Origin: Lachnoclostridium sp. An76
GTDB lineage: Bacteria; Bacillota; Clostridia; Lachnospirales; Lachnospiraceae
Reading direction: 5' to 3'
Length of the DNA: 64,000 nt
Assembly (NCBI RefSeq): GCF_002161355.1
Contig: NZ_NFHL01000003.1
Span: 1 to 64,000 of the forward strand
Made by a program: the position numbers and the translations under genes. Under the pieces are notes generated by a model. It saw only the letters and a program-made list of their open reading frames with translations, did not search any database and was not told where the DNA came from. Below, one piece after another: positions 52,098-61,475 of this stretch (positions are counted from its first letter, which is position 1; each line of letters begins with the position of its first letter).

Positions 52098-52535
52098 ATG
52101 ACCTTAGCAACAAAAATCATTTTTATCACTGCACTGATCTTAAGCATCATCCTTCCGTTCGGCTACTACCTGCTCGGGAAGGAAAAATCCCGCAGGCGCT
52201 ACAAACGCGCCATCGGCACGAACGCCTTTTTCTTCTTCGGCGCTTTTGCCGTGGCGTCCATCATGCTCCTGGGCGGCCCGAATGTACAGGCGGCTGGATC
52301 CGTAACTGCTGACTCCGGATTCGCCACAGGCCTCGGATACCTTGCGGCAGCCCTCGTTACAGGCCTCTCCTGCATCGGCGGCGGCATCGCCGTTGCCAGC
52401 GCGGCAAGCGCGGCTCTCGGCGCTATCAGCGAAGACTCCAGCGTACTCGGTAAGTCGCTCATCTTCGTGGGCCTTGCGGAAGGTGTCTGCCTGTACGGCC
52501 TGATCATCTCCTTCATGATATTAGGAAATCTGTAA
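52098..52535 (+). CDS. ntpK: V-type ATPase subunit K (c ring)
   Basis: 145 residues from ATG 52098 with AGGAGGA upstream; a longer frame overlapping ntpI is rejected. Four hydrophobic helices (about 5-26, 42-60, 76-108, 118-143). The ion-binding carboxylate is E128 in FVGLAEGVCLYGL, and GGGIAVASAASAALGA is the tightly packed third helix. The first hairpin has no carboxylate. Sodium or proton use cannot be settled by eye. Confidence 0.92.
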   Translation: MTLATKIIFITALILSIILPFGYYLLGKEKSRRRYKRAIGTNAFFFFGAFAVASIMLLGGPNVQAAGSVTADSGFATGLGYLAAALVTGLSCIGGGIAVASAASAALGAISEDSSVLGKSLIFVGLAEGVCLYGLIISFMILGNL

Positions 52536-52540
52536 TACCA

Positions 52541-52676
52541 GTCAGCCGTGCGCCGGTATCCGGCATGGCGGCATCTGCGGGCAGGCCCGCAAGGGGCGGC
52601 AGGCCGGGTACCGGCATAGGGCGGACGCCCCACATGAGTGATCCGCCGCAGGCGGATCATGAATGGCACGCCTGAC
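52541..52676. repeat. GC-rich palindromic element within the V-ATPase operon
   Basis: GTCAGCCGTGC (52541-52551) is mirrored by GGCACGCCTGAC (52665-52676). Inside lie a hairpin GATCCGCC-GCA-GGCGGATC (52640-52658) and a duplicated GCCGGTATCCGGCAT-like block. No gene is seen. It separates ntpK from ntpF by 180 bases, where other gaps in the operon are under 25. Confidence 0.65.
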
Positions 52677-52716
52677 GGACGGCAGACAGTTATCAACGCA
52701 AGGAGGTCTTGATCTT

Positions 52717-53025
52717 ATGAAAATGTATCTCATCAGTGATAACGTGGATACGTACACCGGCATGCGCCTGGCGGGTGTTGACGGCGTGGTTGTCCACGAG
52801 CGCGATGAGCTGAAAAAGGCCCTGGAGGATGTGCTCTCTGACAAGACAGTGGGGATCGTTCTCCTGACTGAAAAATTCGGGCGGGAATTTCCGGACATCA
52901 TTGACACATTCCGCCTGGAGAGGAAGATGCCTCTCCTTGTAGAGATCCCCGACCGTCACGGGACCGGGCGCAAAAAAGACTTTATCACATCATATATCAC
53001 CGAGGCGATCGGATTAAAACTGTAA
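52717..53025 (+). CDS. ntpF: V-type ATPase subunit F
   Basis: 102 residues from ATG 52717 (MKMYLISDNVDTYTGMRLAG), with AAGGAGG eleven bases before it; longer in-frame starts lie in the repeat element. The Rossmann-like fold with GVVVHERDE, GIVLLTEKF and PLLVEIPDRHG fits subunit F, which binds the central shaft subunit D. Confidence 0.93.
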   Translation: MKMYLISDNVDTYTGMRLAGVDGVVVHERDELKKALEDVLSDKTVGIVLLTEKFGREFPDIIDTFRLERKMPLLVEIPDRHGTGRKKDFITSYITEAIGLKL

Positions 53026-53040
53026 AAGGAGGGATCCCTC

Positions 53041-53628
53041 TTGACATTAGAAGAAAAAATCGCTCACCTGCAGACCTCTTCCATGGAGCAGGCCCGCGCG
53101 GAGGGCAACGCGATCATTGACGCCCACAAAGAGGCGCTTGAAAAAGTGTTCGAAGACCACAGGGCGGAAGCGCTGCGCCAGTCTGAGACACGCATCAAGG
53201 CGGAGACTACCAATGCGCGTCTCTCTCTCAACCAGGCCGCGGCAAAATCTCAGCTTGAGATCAAGCGCCGCCAGGGCAAGGTCCAGCAGGAGCTGAAGGA
53301 TAAAATATTTGAAGAAGTCATGGGACTTGTGGATGATTACATGAAGACAGCGGCTTACGGAGATTTCCTCGTGAAATGCATCCGTCAGGCAGTGGATTTC
53401 GCCGGACAGGACCCGGTGACCATCTATATCAACCCGTCCGATGAGGCGAAGCGGCCTGACCTGGAGAACGCCACAGGCGCTCATCTCACGGTCAGCGCGG
53501 AAGATTTCATAGGCGGCGTGCGCGCTGTGATCCGCAGCCGCAACATCCTGATCGACAATTCATTCCGGACGCAGCTGCGCAATGAATATGACAGATTTAT
53601 TTTCTCAGGAGGTGACGGCAATGCTTAA
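53041..53628 (+). CDS. ntpE: V-type ATPase subunit E
   Basis: 195 residues starting at TTG 53041 after AAGGAGGG. The N-terminal half is a long charged helix, the C-terminal half a globular domain that contacts A3B3. It forms the peripheral stalk with G/H. The stop overlaps the ntpA start by eight bases. Confidence 0.9.
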   Translation: MTLEEKIAHLQTSSMEQARAEGNAIIDAHKEALEKVFEDHRAEALRQSETRIKAETTNARLSLNQAAAKSQLEIKRRQGKVQQELKDKIFEEVMGLVDDYMKTAAYGDFLVKCIRQAVDFAGQDPVTIYINPSDEAKRPDLENATGAHLTVSAEDFIGGVRAVIRSRNILIDNSFRTQLRNEYDRFIFSGGDGNA

Positions 53629-55390
53629 GACCGCTACGATCTACGGGATCAATGGACCCGTCATCTACTTAAAAGGCAATACCGGATTCCGCATGTCCGA
53701 GATGGTCTATGTGGGATCCCAGAAGCTGGTCGGCGAGGTCATCGCCCTGGACAAGGATATGACCACGGTCCAGGTGTATGAGGAGACGACCGGCCTGCGC
53801 CCCGGGGAAGAAGTCGTGGCAAGCGGAAATGCCGTTTCCGTCACCCTCGCTCCGGGCATCCTCAATAATATCTTCGACGGCATCGAGCGTCCCCTGGAGA
53901 GGATCGCGGAATCCTCCGGCGGCGCGTTTATCACAAGGGGCGTCAGCGTGGACTCCCTGGACAGGCAGAAAAAATGGCAGGCCCATCTCACAGTTGAGAA
54001 AGGCCAGTATCTCCACGGCGGGGATATCATCGCCGAAGTGCCGGAGACCCACGCCATCGTGCACAAATGCATGGTCCCGCCTGATGTAGAAGGGGCGGTC
54101 ATCGATGTTGTCCCCGACGGGGAATACACCATCGATGAAACGCTGGTCACGCTGGAACTGCCGGACGGTTCGAAAAAAGAGCTGTCCATGACACAGCGCT
54201 GGCCGATCCGCGTGCCCAGGCCGACCCACCACCGTTTTCCGGCGTCTGTCCCCCTGATCACGGGACAGCGTATCATTGACACTATGTTCCCCATCGCCAA
54301 GGGCGGCACTGCTGCCATCCCCGGCGGATTCGGGACCGGAAAGACGATGACACAGCACCAGATCGCGAAATGGGCGGATGCGGACATCATTATCTATATC
54401 GGCTGCGGCGAGCGTGGAAACGAGATGACCCAGGTGCTGGAGGAGTTCGGCGAGCTGACCGACCCCCGCACGGGCAATCCCCTGATGGACCGCACCACCC
54501 TGATCGCCAACACGTCAAACATGCCTGTGGCTGCCCGTGAGGCGAGCATTTACACCGGGCTTACCCTGGCGGAATATTACAGGGATATGGGGTATGACGT
54601 TGCCATCATGGCGGACTCCACTTCCCGCTGGGCGGAGGCGCTCCGCGAGCTGTCCGGGCGTCTGGAAGAAATGCCGGCAGAGGAAGGATTCCCCGCATAC
54701 CTGGCGTCCCGCCTGTCTGCGTTCTACGAGAGGGCGGGCATGATGCACAACTTAAACGGCACGGACGGCTCAGTGACGATCATCGGAGCAGTGTCCCCGC
54801 AGGGCGGTGATTTCTCCGAGCCTGTCACACAGAATACAAAGCGTTTCGTCCGCTGTTTCTGGGGACTGGACAAGAGCCTTGCCTATTCCAGGCATTTCCC
54901 GGCGATCCACTGGCTGACCAGTTACAGCGAGTATTTAAATGACTTAAGCCACTGGTACCAGGACAATGTGTCCCCGCAGTTCGTGGACTACCGCAACCGG
55001 CTGATGGCACTCTTAAACCAGGAGAGCAGCCTTCTGGAGATCGTAAAGCTGATCGGAAGCGACGTCCTGCCGGACGACCAGAAGCTGGTGCTGGAGATTG
55101 CCCGCGTGATCCGCCTCGGCTTCCTCCAGCAGAACGCATTCCACAAGGACGACACTTGCGTCTCCCTGGAGAAGCAGTTCCTGATGATGGATACCATCCT
55201 GTACCTCTACAAACAGGCAAGAACCCTTGTGACCATGGGACATCCCATGTCCGTGCTAAAGGCAGAAAATATTTTCGACAAGATCATTGCCATCAAATAC
55301 GATGTGCCCAATGACCGGCTGGAAATGTTCGCGCAGTATCACAGAGACATTGATGCATTCTATCAGAGAGTGCTTGAGAAAAACGCGTAA
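53621..55390 (+). CDS. ntpA: V-type ATPase catalytic subunit A
   Basis: 589 residues from ATG 53621 (MLKTATIYGINGPVIYL), with AGGAGGTGA upstream. The P loop is GGFGTGKTMTQ, followed by GCGERGNEM, MADSTSRWAEALREL and a characteristic bulge insertion (about 115-190) of A subunits. It hydrolyses or makes ATP in the A3B3 head. Confidence 0.97.
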   Translation: MLKTATIYGINGPVIYLKGNTGFRMSEMVYVGSQKLVGEVIALDKDMTTVQVYEETTGLRPGEEVVASGNAVSVTLAPGILNNIFDGIERPLERIAESSGGAFITRGVSVDSLDRQKKWQAHLTVEKGQYLHGGDIIAEVPETHAIVHKCMVPPDVEGAVIDVVPDGEYTIDETLVTLELPDGSKKELSMTQRWPIRVPRPTHHRFPASVPLITGQRIIDTMFPIAKGGTAAIPGGFGTGKTMTQHQIAKWADADIIIYIGCGERGNEMTQVLEEFGELTDPRTGNPLMDRTTLIANTSNMPVAAREASIYTGLTLAEYYRDMGYDVAIMADSTSRWAEALRELSGRLEEMPAEEGFPAYLASRLSAFYERAGMMHNLNGTDGSVTIIGAVSPQGGDFSEPVTQNTKRFVRCFWGLDKSLAYSRHFPAIHWLTSYSEYLNDLSHWYQDNVSPQFVDYRNRLMALLNQESSLLEIVKLIGSDVLPDDQKLVLEIARVIRLGFLQQNAFHKDDTCVSLEKQFLMMDTILYLYKQARTLVTMGHPMSVLKAENIFDKIIAIKYDVPNDRLEMFAQYHRDIDAFYQRVLEKNA

Positions 55391-55405
55391 GGAGGACCGG
55401 ATATC

Positions 55406-56794
55406 ATGTCAATCGAATATTTAGGCTTAAGCAGCATCAACGGACCTCTCATCGCTCTGGAAGGCGTGCAGGACGCCTTCTTTGACGAGATCGTGGAGTT
55501 CGTCGTAGACGGCAGGGAACACAAGATCGGACGTATCGTAGAGATCTACGAGGACAAGGCTGTCATCCAGGTATTTGAAGGGTCGGAAAATATGTCCCTG
55601 AAAAATACCCACACCAAACTGACCGGACATCCCATGGAGATCGCGCTTTCCCCGGATATGCTGGGGCGCACGTTCAACGGGATCGGGCAGCCCATCGACG
55701 ACCTTGGCCCGATCATCTCCACGCTGAAACGGGATGTGAACGGGCTTCCGTTAAATCCGGTACGCCGCGAATATCCCCGGAATTATATCCATACGGGGAT
55801 CTCCGCCATCGACGGGCTTACCACTCTGATCCGCGGGCAGAAGCTGCCGATCTTCTCGGGGAACGGACTTCCCCACGACCAGCTTGCCGCCCAGATCGTA
55901 AAGCAGGCGTCTCTCGGTGAAAATTCTGACGAGAAATTTGCCATTGTGTTCGCCGCCATGGGCGTGAAGCATGACGTGGCGGATTTCTTCCGCAATACAT
56001 TTGAGGAAAGCGGCGTGGCAGACCACGTTGCCATGTTCCTGAACCTGGCGAACGACCCGGTCGTGGAGCGTCTGATCACCCCAAAGGTAGCGCTGACTGT
56101 GGCGGAGTATCTTGCCTTTGAGCAGAACATGCACATCCTGGTCATCCTGACGGATATGACCTCTTTTGCGGAGGCAATGCGTGAAGTCTCCTCCTCAAAG
56201 GGAGAGATTCCCAGCCGTAAGGGATACCCGGGGTATCTGTACAGTGAGCTCGCCACGATCTACGAGCGCGCGGGCATCGTACAGGGCGTGAACGGATCCG
56301 TGACACAGCTCCCGATCCTGACCATGCCCAACGACGATATCACACACCCCATCCCTGACCTGACCGGATATATCACGGAGGGGCAGATCGTGCTCGACCG
56401 CCCGCTGCACGGGCAGTCCATCTATCCGCCCATCAATATCCTCCCCTCCCTGTCCCGTCTGATGAAGGACGGCATCGGCGAGGGCTATACGAGGGAAGAC
56501 CACCAGGACCTGGCGAACCAGCTCTTCTCCGCGTACGCGAAGGTCGGCGACGCACGGAACCTTGCCTCTGTCATCGGCGAGGATGAGCTCTCGCCCATAG
56601 ATAAGAAATATCTTGAATTCGGAAAAGAATTTGAGGAGCGCTATATCGGACAGGGGCAGGAGGAAAACCGCAGCATGGAAGAGACGCTGGATCTGGGCTG
56701 GGAACTGCTGGGGCGCCTGCCGAAGGAAGAACTCGACAGGGTGGATACGAAGATACTGGAGAAATACTATAAGCCGATGGATGAGGAAGAATAA
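55406..56794 (+). CDS. ntpB: V-type ATPase regulatory subunit B
   Basis: 462 residues. The P loop is replaced by [14 protein letters not shown] as in all B subunits; [25 protein letters not shown]-type region and [14 protein letters not shown] are present. AAGGAGGACC precedes the ATG. It ends the main block of the operon; a promoter and terminator follow before the separated subunit D. Confidence 0.97.
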   Translation: MSIEYLGLSSINGPLIALEGVQDAFFDEIVEFVVDGREHKIGRIVEIYEDKAVIQVFEGSENMSLKNTHTKLTGHPMEIALSPDMLGRTFNGIGQPIDDLGPIISTLKRDVNGLPLNPVRREYPRNYIHTGISAIDGLTTLIRGQKLPIFSGNGLPHDQLAAQIVKQASLGENSDEKFAIVFAAMGVKHDVADFFRNTFEESGVADHVAMFLNLANDPVVERLITPKVALTVAEYLAFEQNMHILVILTDMTSFAEAMREVSSSKGEIPSRKGYPGYLYSELATIYERAGIVQGVNGSVTQLPILTMPNDDITHPIPDLTGYITEGQIVLDRPLHGQSIYPPINILPSLSRLMKDGIGEGYTREDHQDLANQLFSAYAKVGDARNLASVIGEDELSPIDKKYLEFGKEFEERYIGQGQEENRSMEETLDLGWELLGRLPKEELDRVDTKILEKYYKPMDEEE

Positions 56795-56837
56795 ACAGCT
56801 CGGCACACATGTATGATCGACGGGAATCCGGGTATAC

Positions 56838-56866
56838 TTGACTTTACCTGACGCATATGCTATATT
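56838..56866 (+). promoter_or_regulatory. Promoter after ntpB
   Basis: TTGACT (56838-56843), 17 bases, TATATT (56861-56866), a strong match. Transcription from about 56873 would hit the terminator at 56916-56950 after about 75 bases. Confidence 0.65.
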
Positions 56867-56915
56867 GTGCGTAGGCAAAAAGATAACAGCAGTCTTTATA
56901 AGGCGGCTAAAAACG

Positions 56916-56950
56916 AAAAACCCGGAAGTGAGCAAGACTTTCGGGTTTTT
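56916..56950 (+). terminator. Terminator or attenuator between ntpB and the following small genes
   Basis: AAAAACCCG pairs with CGGGTTTTT, extended by AAGT/ACTT past one mismatch, with the T run on the plus strand. AGTCTT at 56891-56896 could pair with AAGACT at 56934-56939 and so compete with the hairpin. Confidence 0.75.
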
Positions 56951-57022
56951 CTGTTCCATTTTATTTGTGGCGGCTTAGACCACAGGCTGGTTACCGGCTA
57001 TTCGTCACTGTCCAGCCATTTG

Positions 57023-57235
57023 ATGATATGGAAGGTCCTGCCTGAGGAAAGGAAGCCTTACGGCAGGCTCACGGGCAGCGCGCTCATGGTCATCGGAGGA
57101 AGCATTATCATAACCGGCATCCTCCAGTGCATCTCTGAGCAGGAATACTGGTATTATATTACAGTCGCAGGAACTGTTATCGGGCTGGTCATGATCGGAT
57201 ACGCACTGCTGAAATATAACAGAGGGATTTTTTAG
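57023..57235 (+). CDS. Small two-helix membrane protein, DUF3784-like, probably 5' degraded
   Basis: 70 residues from ATG 57023. The recognisable part is a PEERKPYGRLTG loop followed by two membrane helices (about 17-38 and 45-66). This is the C-terminal two thirds of DUF3784-type proteins, whose first helix is missing here; sequence upstream contains membrane-like fragments in frame but no start codon or ribosome site. It may be a remnant. Confidence 0.4.
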   Translation: MIWKVLPEERKPYGRLTGSALMVIGGSIIITGILQCISEQEYWYYITVAGTVIGLVMIGYALLKYNRGIF

Positions 57236-57260
57236 CTGTACTCCTGGGAGGAGCTTGTAT

Positions 57261-57623
57261 ATGAGATTAAAGAACATTTTGATCGCGGTCACTGATATGG
57301 AAAGATCTAAAGAGTTTTACCATTCCCTATTCGGGTTGGACGTCGTCCTTGCCCGGGAGGGCAATGTGATCCTGACCGAAGGTCTGGTCCTTCAGGATGT
57401 CTCTCTATGGAAGGATGAGATCAGCAGGGACGTTATATTTCAGAACCATTCCGCTGAACTCTATTTTGAAGATAAAGAGATTGAGAAATTTATTGAGAAA
57501 CTAAATAATTATCCAGAGCCACCGGATTATGTAACTCCATTCACTGAACTTCCGTGGGGACAGAAACTGGTCCGCTTTTATGATCCGGATGGGAACCTGA
57601 TCGAGGTGAGGACCCCCGCGTAA
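57261..57623 (+). CDS. VOC-family (glyoxalase/bleomycin-resistance fold) protein
   Basis: 120 residues from ATG 57261 with GGGAGGAG seven bases upstream. IAVTDMERSKEFYHSLFGLDVV and the C-terminal VRFYDPDGNLIEVR are hallmark VOC motifs, the last Glu being a metal ligand. Substrate unknown. It is one of three unrelated genes lying between V-ATPase subunits B and D. Confidence 0.85.
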   Translation: MRLKNILIAVTDMERSKEFYHSLFGLDVVLAREGNVILTEGLVLQDVSLWKDEISRDVIFQNHSAELYFEDKEIEKFIEKLNNYPEPPDYVTPFTELPWGQKLVRFYDPDGNLIEVRTPA

Positions 57624-57672
57624 TTTTTGCGGCTCACGGAACGGATCTCTGCGAACACTGAGAGGTGCTGAT

Positions 57673-58104
57673 ATGAAATCTGCGAAACCTGTGAAACCTG
57701 CAAAACTTATGAAACGCTGCCGGCGCAGGCTGAACTGCTTCTGCGCACTGATGTGCTCTGTTGTTTTTTCCGCTTTTATCATCGGGTGCGGGAACACTGC
57801 GTCCACAGCGGAAAATGCTTCCCCGGAAGCGCTCTATTCCGCTGACAGGGACATTGACCTCTTTGTATATGAGGACACTGCGTATGTCAACGCCATGGAC
57901 GTGGACTGGGTCGGCGAGCTCTCCCTCGCGAAAGGCGAGGCTCTCGGAGAGATCGGACGCTCCGGCGTCACAGATGATTTTCAGGACTGGGACGCGACTG
58001 TACTGACGGAGGGTACGGTCATTTACAGCTCAGGAGAAACCGAGGTGCTGCTGGCTGATACAGGTGAGGCGCTGATCCCTTATCTGAAATATGTGGAAGG
58101 ATAA
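57673..58104 (+). CDS. Predicted lipoprotein, unknown function
   Basis: 143 residues. A long basic N-region (repeated KP-x-KP/KL units, 3-20) precedes a hydrophobic stretch and the lipobox FIIGCGN with Cys39. The mature part is acidic and beta-rich (VYEDTAYVNAMDVDWVGEL and AKGEALGEIGRSG). GAGAGGTG lies before the ATG. No family recognised; it sits just before ntpD. Confidence 0.65.
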   Translation: MKSAKPVKPAKLMKRCRRRLNCFCALMCSVVFSAFIIGCGNTASTAENASPEALYSADRDIDLFVYEDTAYVNAMDVDWVGELSLAKGEALGEIGRSGVTDDFQDWDATVLTEGTVIYSSGETEVLLADTGEALIPYLKYVEG

Positions 58105-58215
58105 GTGGAAGATATGGACAGACGGTCCAGAGGGCTGAAGGGATAATAAGATGTGATCACATCCGTTGGATGTAAGAAGTGTTCACCATAAATATTTTGT
58201 AATAGGAGGGATTCT

Positions 58216-58839
58216 ATGGATCCGCGTACATTTCCGACCAAAGGGAATCTGATGCTGGCGAAGAACTCGCTGGCGCTTGCGAAACAGGGATATGACCTGA
58301 TGGATAAGAAGAGGAATATCCTCATCCGGGAGCTGATGGACCTGATCGACGAGGCCCGCAGTATCCAGGAGGAGATCGACACGACCTTTACTTATGCCTA
58401 TCAGTGTCTCCAGCGCGCGAATATCGAAAACGGCATCAGCAATGTGGAACTGCTTGCCTATACCGTGCCCATCGAGAATTCCATCACGATCCAGACCCGG
58501 AGCATCATGGGGACTGAGATCCCCCATGTGAAATACGTGCCGGACGCCGGGAAACCGACTTACTCCTTCAGCACGACCCACGAGTCCATCGACAAGGCAA
58601 GGGAGGCTTTCCGCAAGGTGAAGGACCTGACCGTGAAGCTCTCCATGGTAGAAAATGCCGCCTACCGCCTGGCGAGCAATATCAAGAAAACACAAAAGCG
58701 CGCCAACGCGCTCCAGAATATCACGATCCCCATGTACTCTGCCCTTGTCTACACGATTACCAACGCGCTGGAAGAAAAGGAGAGGGAGGAGTTCACAAGG
58801 CTGAAGGTCATCAAGAGGATGAAGATGAAGAAAGGATAG
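58216..58839 (+). CDS. ntpD: V-type ATPase central shaft subunit D
   Basis: 207 residues, two long antiparallel helices flanking a short hairpin. FPTKGNLMLAKNSLALAKQGYDLM at the start and the C-terminal NALEEKEREEF and KRMK segment match NtpD, the rotating axle. TAGGAGGG precedes the ATG. It lies 1.4 kb after ntpB, beyond a terminator, whereas D usually follows B directly. Confidence 0.95.
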   Translation: MDPRTFPTKGNLMLAKNSLALAKQGYDLMDKKRNILIRELMDLIDEARSIQEEIDTTFTYAYQCLQRANIENGISNVELLAYTVPIENSITIQTRSIMGTEIPHVKYVPDAGKPTYSFSTTHESIDKAREAFRKVKDLTVKLSMVENAAYRLASNIKKTQKRANALQNITIPMYSALVYTITNALEEKEREEFTRLKVIKRMKMKKG

Positions 58840-58975
58840 CTTTCACATATTCATCCATGGCGTCCGCGGTCATTTTTGAACATTTCACTGCTTCGACCAC
58901 GGTCTTGTCACCGGTGACTACATCTCCAGAGGCGAAGATCCCATTTATGGCGGTCTCGCCTTTTTCTATTGCCAT
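58811..58975 (-). pseudogene. Duplicated 3' fragment of a GltD-like oxidoreductase gene
   Basis: Reading minus from ATG 58975 (AAGGGG in front) gives 54 codons: MAIEKGETAINGIFASGDV..., then KCSKMTADAMDEYVKA and a serine tail that runs into the end of ntpD. It matches the C-terminus encoded at 63870-64000 with mostly synonymous differences. Only the last tenth of the enzyme is present, so it is a remnant or a mini-gene of no known function. Confidence 0.75.
58839..58943. repeat. Left copy of ~105-bp direct repeat
   Basis: About nine differences from the copy at 63895-64000, in the same orientation, 5056 bases apart. Together they bracket the VWA-XpaC-TelA module. Confidence 0.85.
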
Positions 58976-59146
58976 TTTTCCCCTTTTCTGTTACCGTTTT
59001 CCCTTTGTCCATTATTTTTTACATACTTTTTACGCATTTTTCACACCTGACAGATAGAAGGAATCAGCAAACTGCGTGACAATAATCAGAAAAGATCCCA
59101 TACAGTATCCTGTCACATATATGGATAAGACAAAGGAGAATCAATT

Positions 59147-60787
59147 ATGAGGAAACAACTGACCGCACTGCTTCTGACTGCCTGCACTGTACTGGCTGCC
59201 TCCGGCTGCAGCCTTCTTCCGGGAGGATCTGCACCTGGCACTCCCGGTTCATCCGGCCCCGGCACGGCAGATTCCCATTCCGGCTATTCTTCCGGGGACG
59301 GAAAAACGATCCGCATCCTTTCCGGTTCAGAAAACCAGGAACTGGAGACGATCATCGCAGACTGCGCAGACAAAGCAGGTGTTCACATTGAGATGGACTA
59401 TAAAGGTTCCGTTGATATTATGCGGGAGCTCCAGGACGGAGCGGACGGATATGACGCCGTCTGGCCTGCGAGCAGCATGTGGATCTCCCTGGGAGATACC
59501 GGCCATCTGACCAAACACAGCCAATCCGTCTCCCTGTCCCCGGTCGTATTCGGCATCCGCCAGAGTCTTGCCCGGGAGCTCGGTTTTATCGGAACTGATG
59601 TATCTGTCAAGGATATCCTTTCTGCGATCACGGACGGGAAAATGACTTTCTGCATGACGAGCGCTACGCAGTCTAACTCCGGAGCGAGCGCGTATATTGG
59701 TTTTCTCTATGCACTGCTCGGGAAACAGGAAGGCCTGACCACTGATGACCTGCAGGACCCGGCTCTTCAGCAGGAGATCCGCGCCCTCCTCGCCGGAGTG
59801 GAACGCAGCTCCGGGAGCTCAGACTGGCTGAAAGATCTCTTTCTGACCGGGAATTACGACGCAATGGTAAATTACGAATGCCTGATCATTGACGCAAATG
59901 AACAGCTTGTATCTGAAGGGAAAGAACCTCTGTATGTAGTATATCCGTATGACGGTCTGTCAATAGCGGATTCCCCTCTTTGCTACGTAGACCACGGAGA
60001 TGCGGATACAGAAGACGCATTCCTGCGGTTCCAGGAAGAGCTCATGTCCCCTGAGAGCCAGACAGCCATCGAAGCGACCGGACGCAGGATCACCGCCAAC
60101 GGTGTTTCCGCTGAAAATAAAGACGTTTTCAATCCGGACTGGGGAATTGACACAGAGAGGATCCTGTCCCCCATCCAGATGCCCGCTTCCGATGTCCTTG
60201 CCGATGCTTTAAATATCTACCAGACCAATTTCAAAAAGCCGTCCCTTAATATCTACTGTCTTGATTTTTCCGGCAGTATGAGCGGGACAGGCGAAGAGCA
60301 GCTGAAGGAAGCCATGGCGCAGATCCTTATCCAGAAAAACGCTGAAAAGAATCTGCTCCAGGCGAATGAAGGCGAAGTCAATATCGCCGTCCTCTTTAAC
60401 GACCGGGTCATCCAGGTCCTGAAAGCAGAGGATGACTCAGACCGCGCGCTCGAAACACTGTATAATGAGATCGCCGCGCAGGCGCCCGGAGGCGGCACAG
60501 ACATTTATACCGCTGCCGCCGAAGCTTACGGGCTTGCCATGGAATACGATCTTTCGCAGTATTCCCCTGCGGTAATCCTCATGACAGATGGACAGTCTGT
60601 TTATAACAAAAATATTTTCCAGGAAGCGCTTGACAGTTCTGACGTGGATATCCCGGTATTCTCCATAACTTTCGGGGACGCAGACCCGTCCCAGCTGGAA
60701 GAGCTTGCCGAACAGACGGATGCGCGCGTCTTTGACGGGACAAAAGACCTGACAGAGGCATTCCGCAGCGTCAAAGGCTATAATTAA
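59147..60787 (+). CDS. Lipoprotein with solute-binding and von Willebrand A domains
   Basis: 546 residues. Lipobox LAASGC with Cys21, then a Gly/Ser/Pro linker. Residues 53-340 form a type-2 periplasmic binding domain (IRILSGSENQEL, YDAVWPASSMWI, SATQSNSG). Residues 367-546 form a VWA domain with an intact MIDAS: D373-S375-S377 in LDFSGSMSG, T451 in GGGTDIY and D481 in MTDGQS. It would sit outside the membrane and bind a ligand and a metal-dependent partner. AAAGGAG precedes the ATG. It leads a four-gene module with XpaC, a second solute-binding protein and TelA. Confidence 0.85.
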   Translation: MRKQLTALLLTACTVLAASGCSLLPGGSAPGTPGSSGPGTADSHSGYSSGDGKTIRILSGSENQELETIIADCADKAGVHIEMDYKGSVDIMRELQDGADGYDAVWPASSMWISLGDTGHLTKHSQSVSLSPVVFGIRQSLARELGFIGTDVSVKDILSAITDGKMTFCMTSATQSNSGASAYIGFLYALLGKQEGLTTDDLQDPALQQEIRALLAGVERSSGSSDWLKDLFLTGNYDAMVNYECLIIDANEQLVSEGKEPLYVVYPYDGLSIADSPLCYVDHGDADTEDAFLRFQEELMSPESQTAIEATGRRITANGVSAENKDVFNPDWGIDTERILSPIQMPASDVLADALNIYQTNFKKPSLNIYCLDFSGSMSGTGEEQLKEAMAQILIQKNAEKNLLQANEGEVNIAVLFNDRVIQVLKAEDDSDRALETLYNEIAAQAPGGGTDIYTAAAEAYGLAMEYDLSQYSPAVILMTDGQSVYNKNIFQEALDSSDVDIPVFSITFGDADPSQLEELAEQTDARVFDGTKDLTEAFRSVKGYN

Positions 60788-60818
60788 GTGAAAACATATC
60801 AGAAAGGATATCCTCTCC

Positions 60819-61475
60819 ATGAAACATGCAAAATGGAAAGAACTTCTCAGCATCATTCTCTCCGCGCTGTTTGCGTTAGTGCTGTTTTTCATCCTCCTGC
60901 TCCTCTTTCGCTGGAGCCTGATCCTGTGCATAGTCCTCAGCGCGGCAATGTACGTGGCGTGCTGTATGCTTCTGCGCCCTGTGGAAAAGATCGGGAAAGT
61001 CGAAGTGGACTCCCTGGATAACGGTGAATTCTTAAGCGAGCGTCTCTCCGAAGCCGCTTCGGATTACAGCCGCATGAAAAAGGCAGCGGTGCAGATCCGC
61101 GAGCAGCCCCTGGGTCCGCAGTGCGCGGAACTGGTAGAGCTTGCGGGAAATATCCTGGACTATCTGACCGAAAACCCGGAAAAGATCACCGCGGCGCGGC
61201 GCTATATCGACTATTACCAGGAAACTGCGGCAAACGTCCTGGAACATTATACTGAGCTCAAAAAAACCGGGCTGTCGACAGCAGAAACAGAAAAGATCCT
61301 CCGCAGCACTCAGGAAAGCGTCGCAACACTCAAAGCCGCATTTAATATGCAGTTTGAAAAGCTGATGCAGAATGAACTGCTTGATATGGAAGCGGACCTG
61401 AAACTGTTAAAACAGACACTGCGCTCTGAAGGATACAGAGAACCTGCAAAGAAAGGACATGAAACATCCAAATGA
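60819..61475 (+). CDS. XpaC-family membrane protein
   Basis: 218 residues. Two N-terminal membrane helices (about 9-28, 31-52) are followed by a cytoplasmic helical domain with AARRYIDYYQETAANVLEHYTEL, the hallmark of the XpaC (5-bromo-4-chloroindolyl phosphate hydrolysis) family. XpaC is found next to TelA homologues in many Firmicutes (xpaC-yaaN in Bacillus). The last codons overlap the next gene by 4 bases. Confidence 0.85.
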   Translation: MKHAKWKELLSIILSALFALVLFFILLLLFRWSLILCIVLSAAMYVACCMLLRPVEKIGKVEVDSLDNGEFLSERLSEAASDYSRMKKAAVQIREQPLGPQCAELVELAGNILDYLTENPEKITAARRYIDYYQETAANVLEHYTELKKTGLSTAETEKILRSTQESVATLKAAFNMQFEKLMQNELLDMEADLKLLKQTLRSEGYREPAKKGHETSK

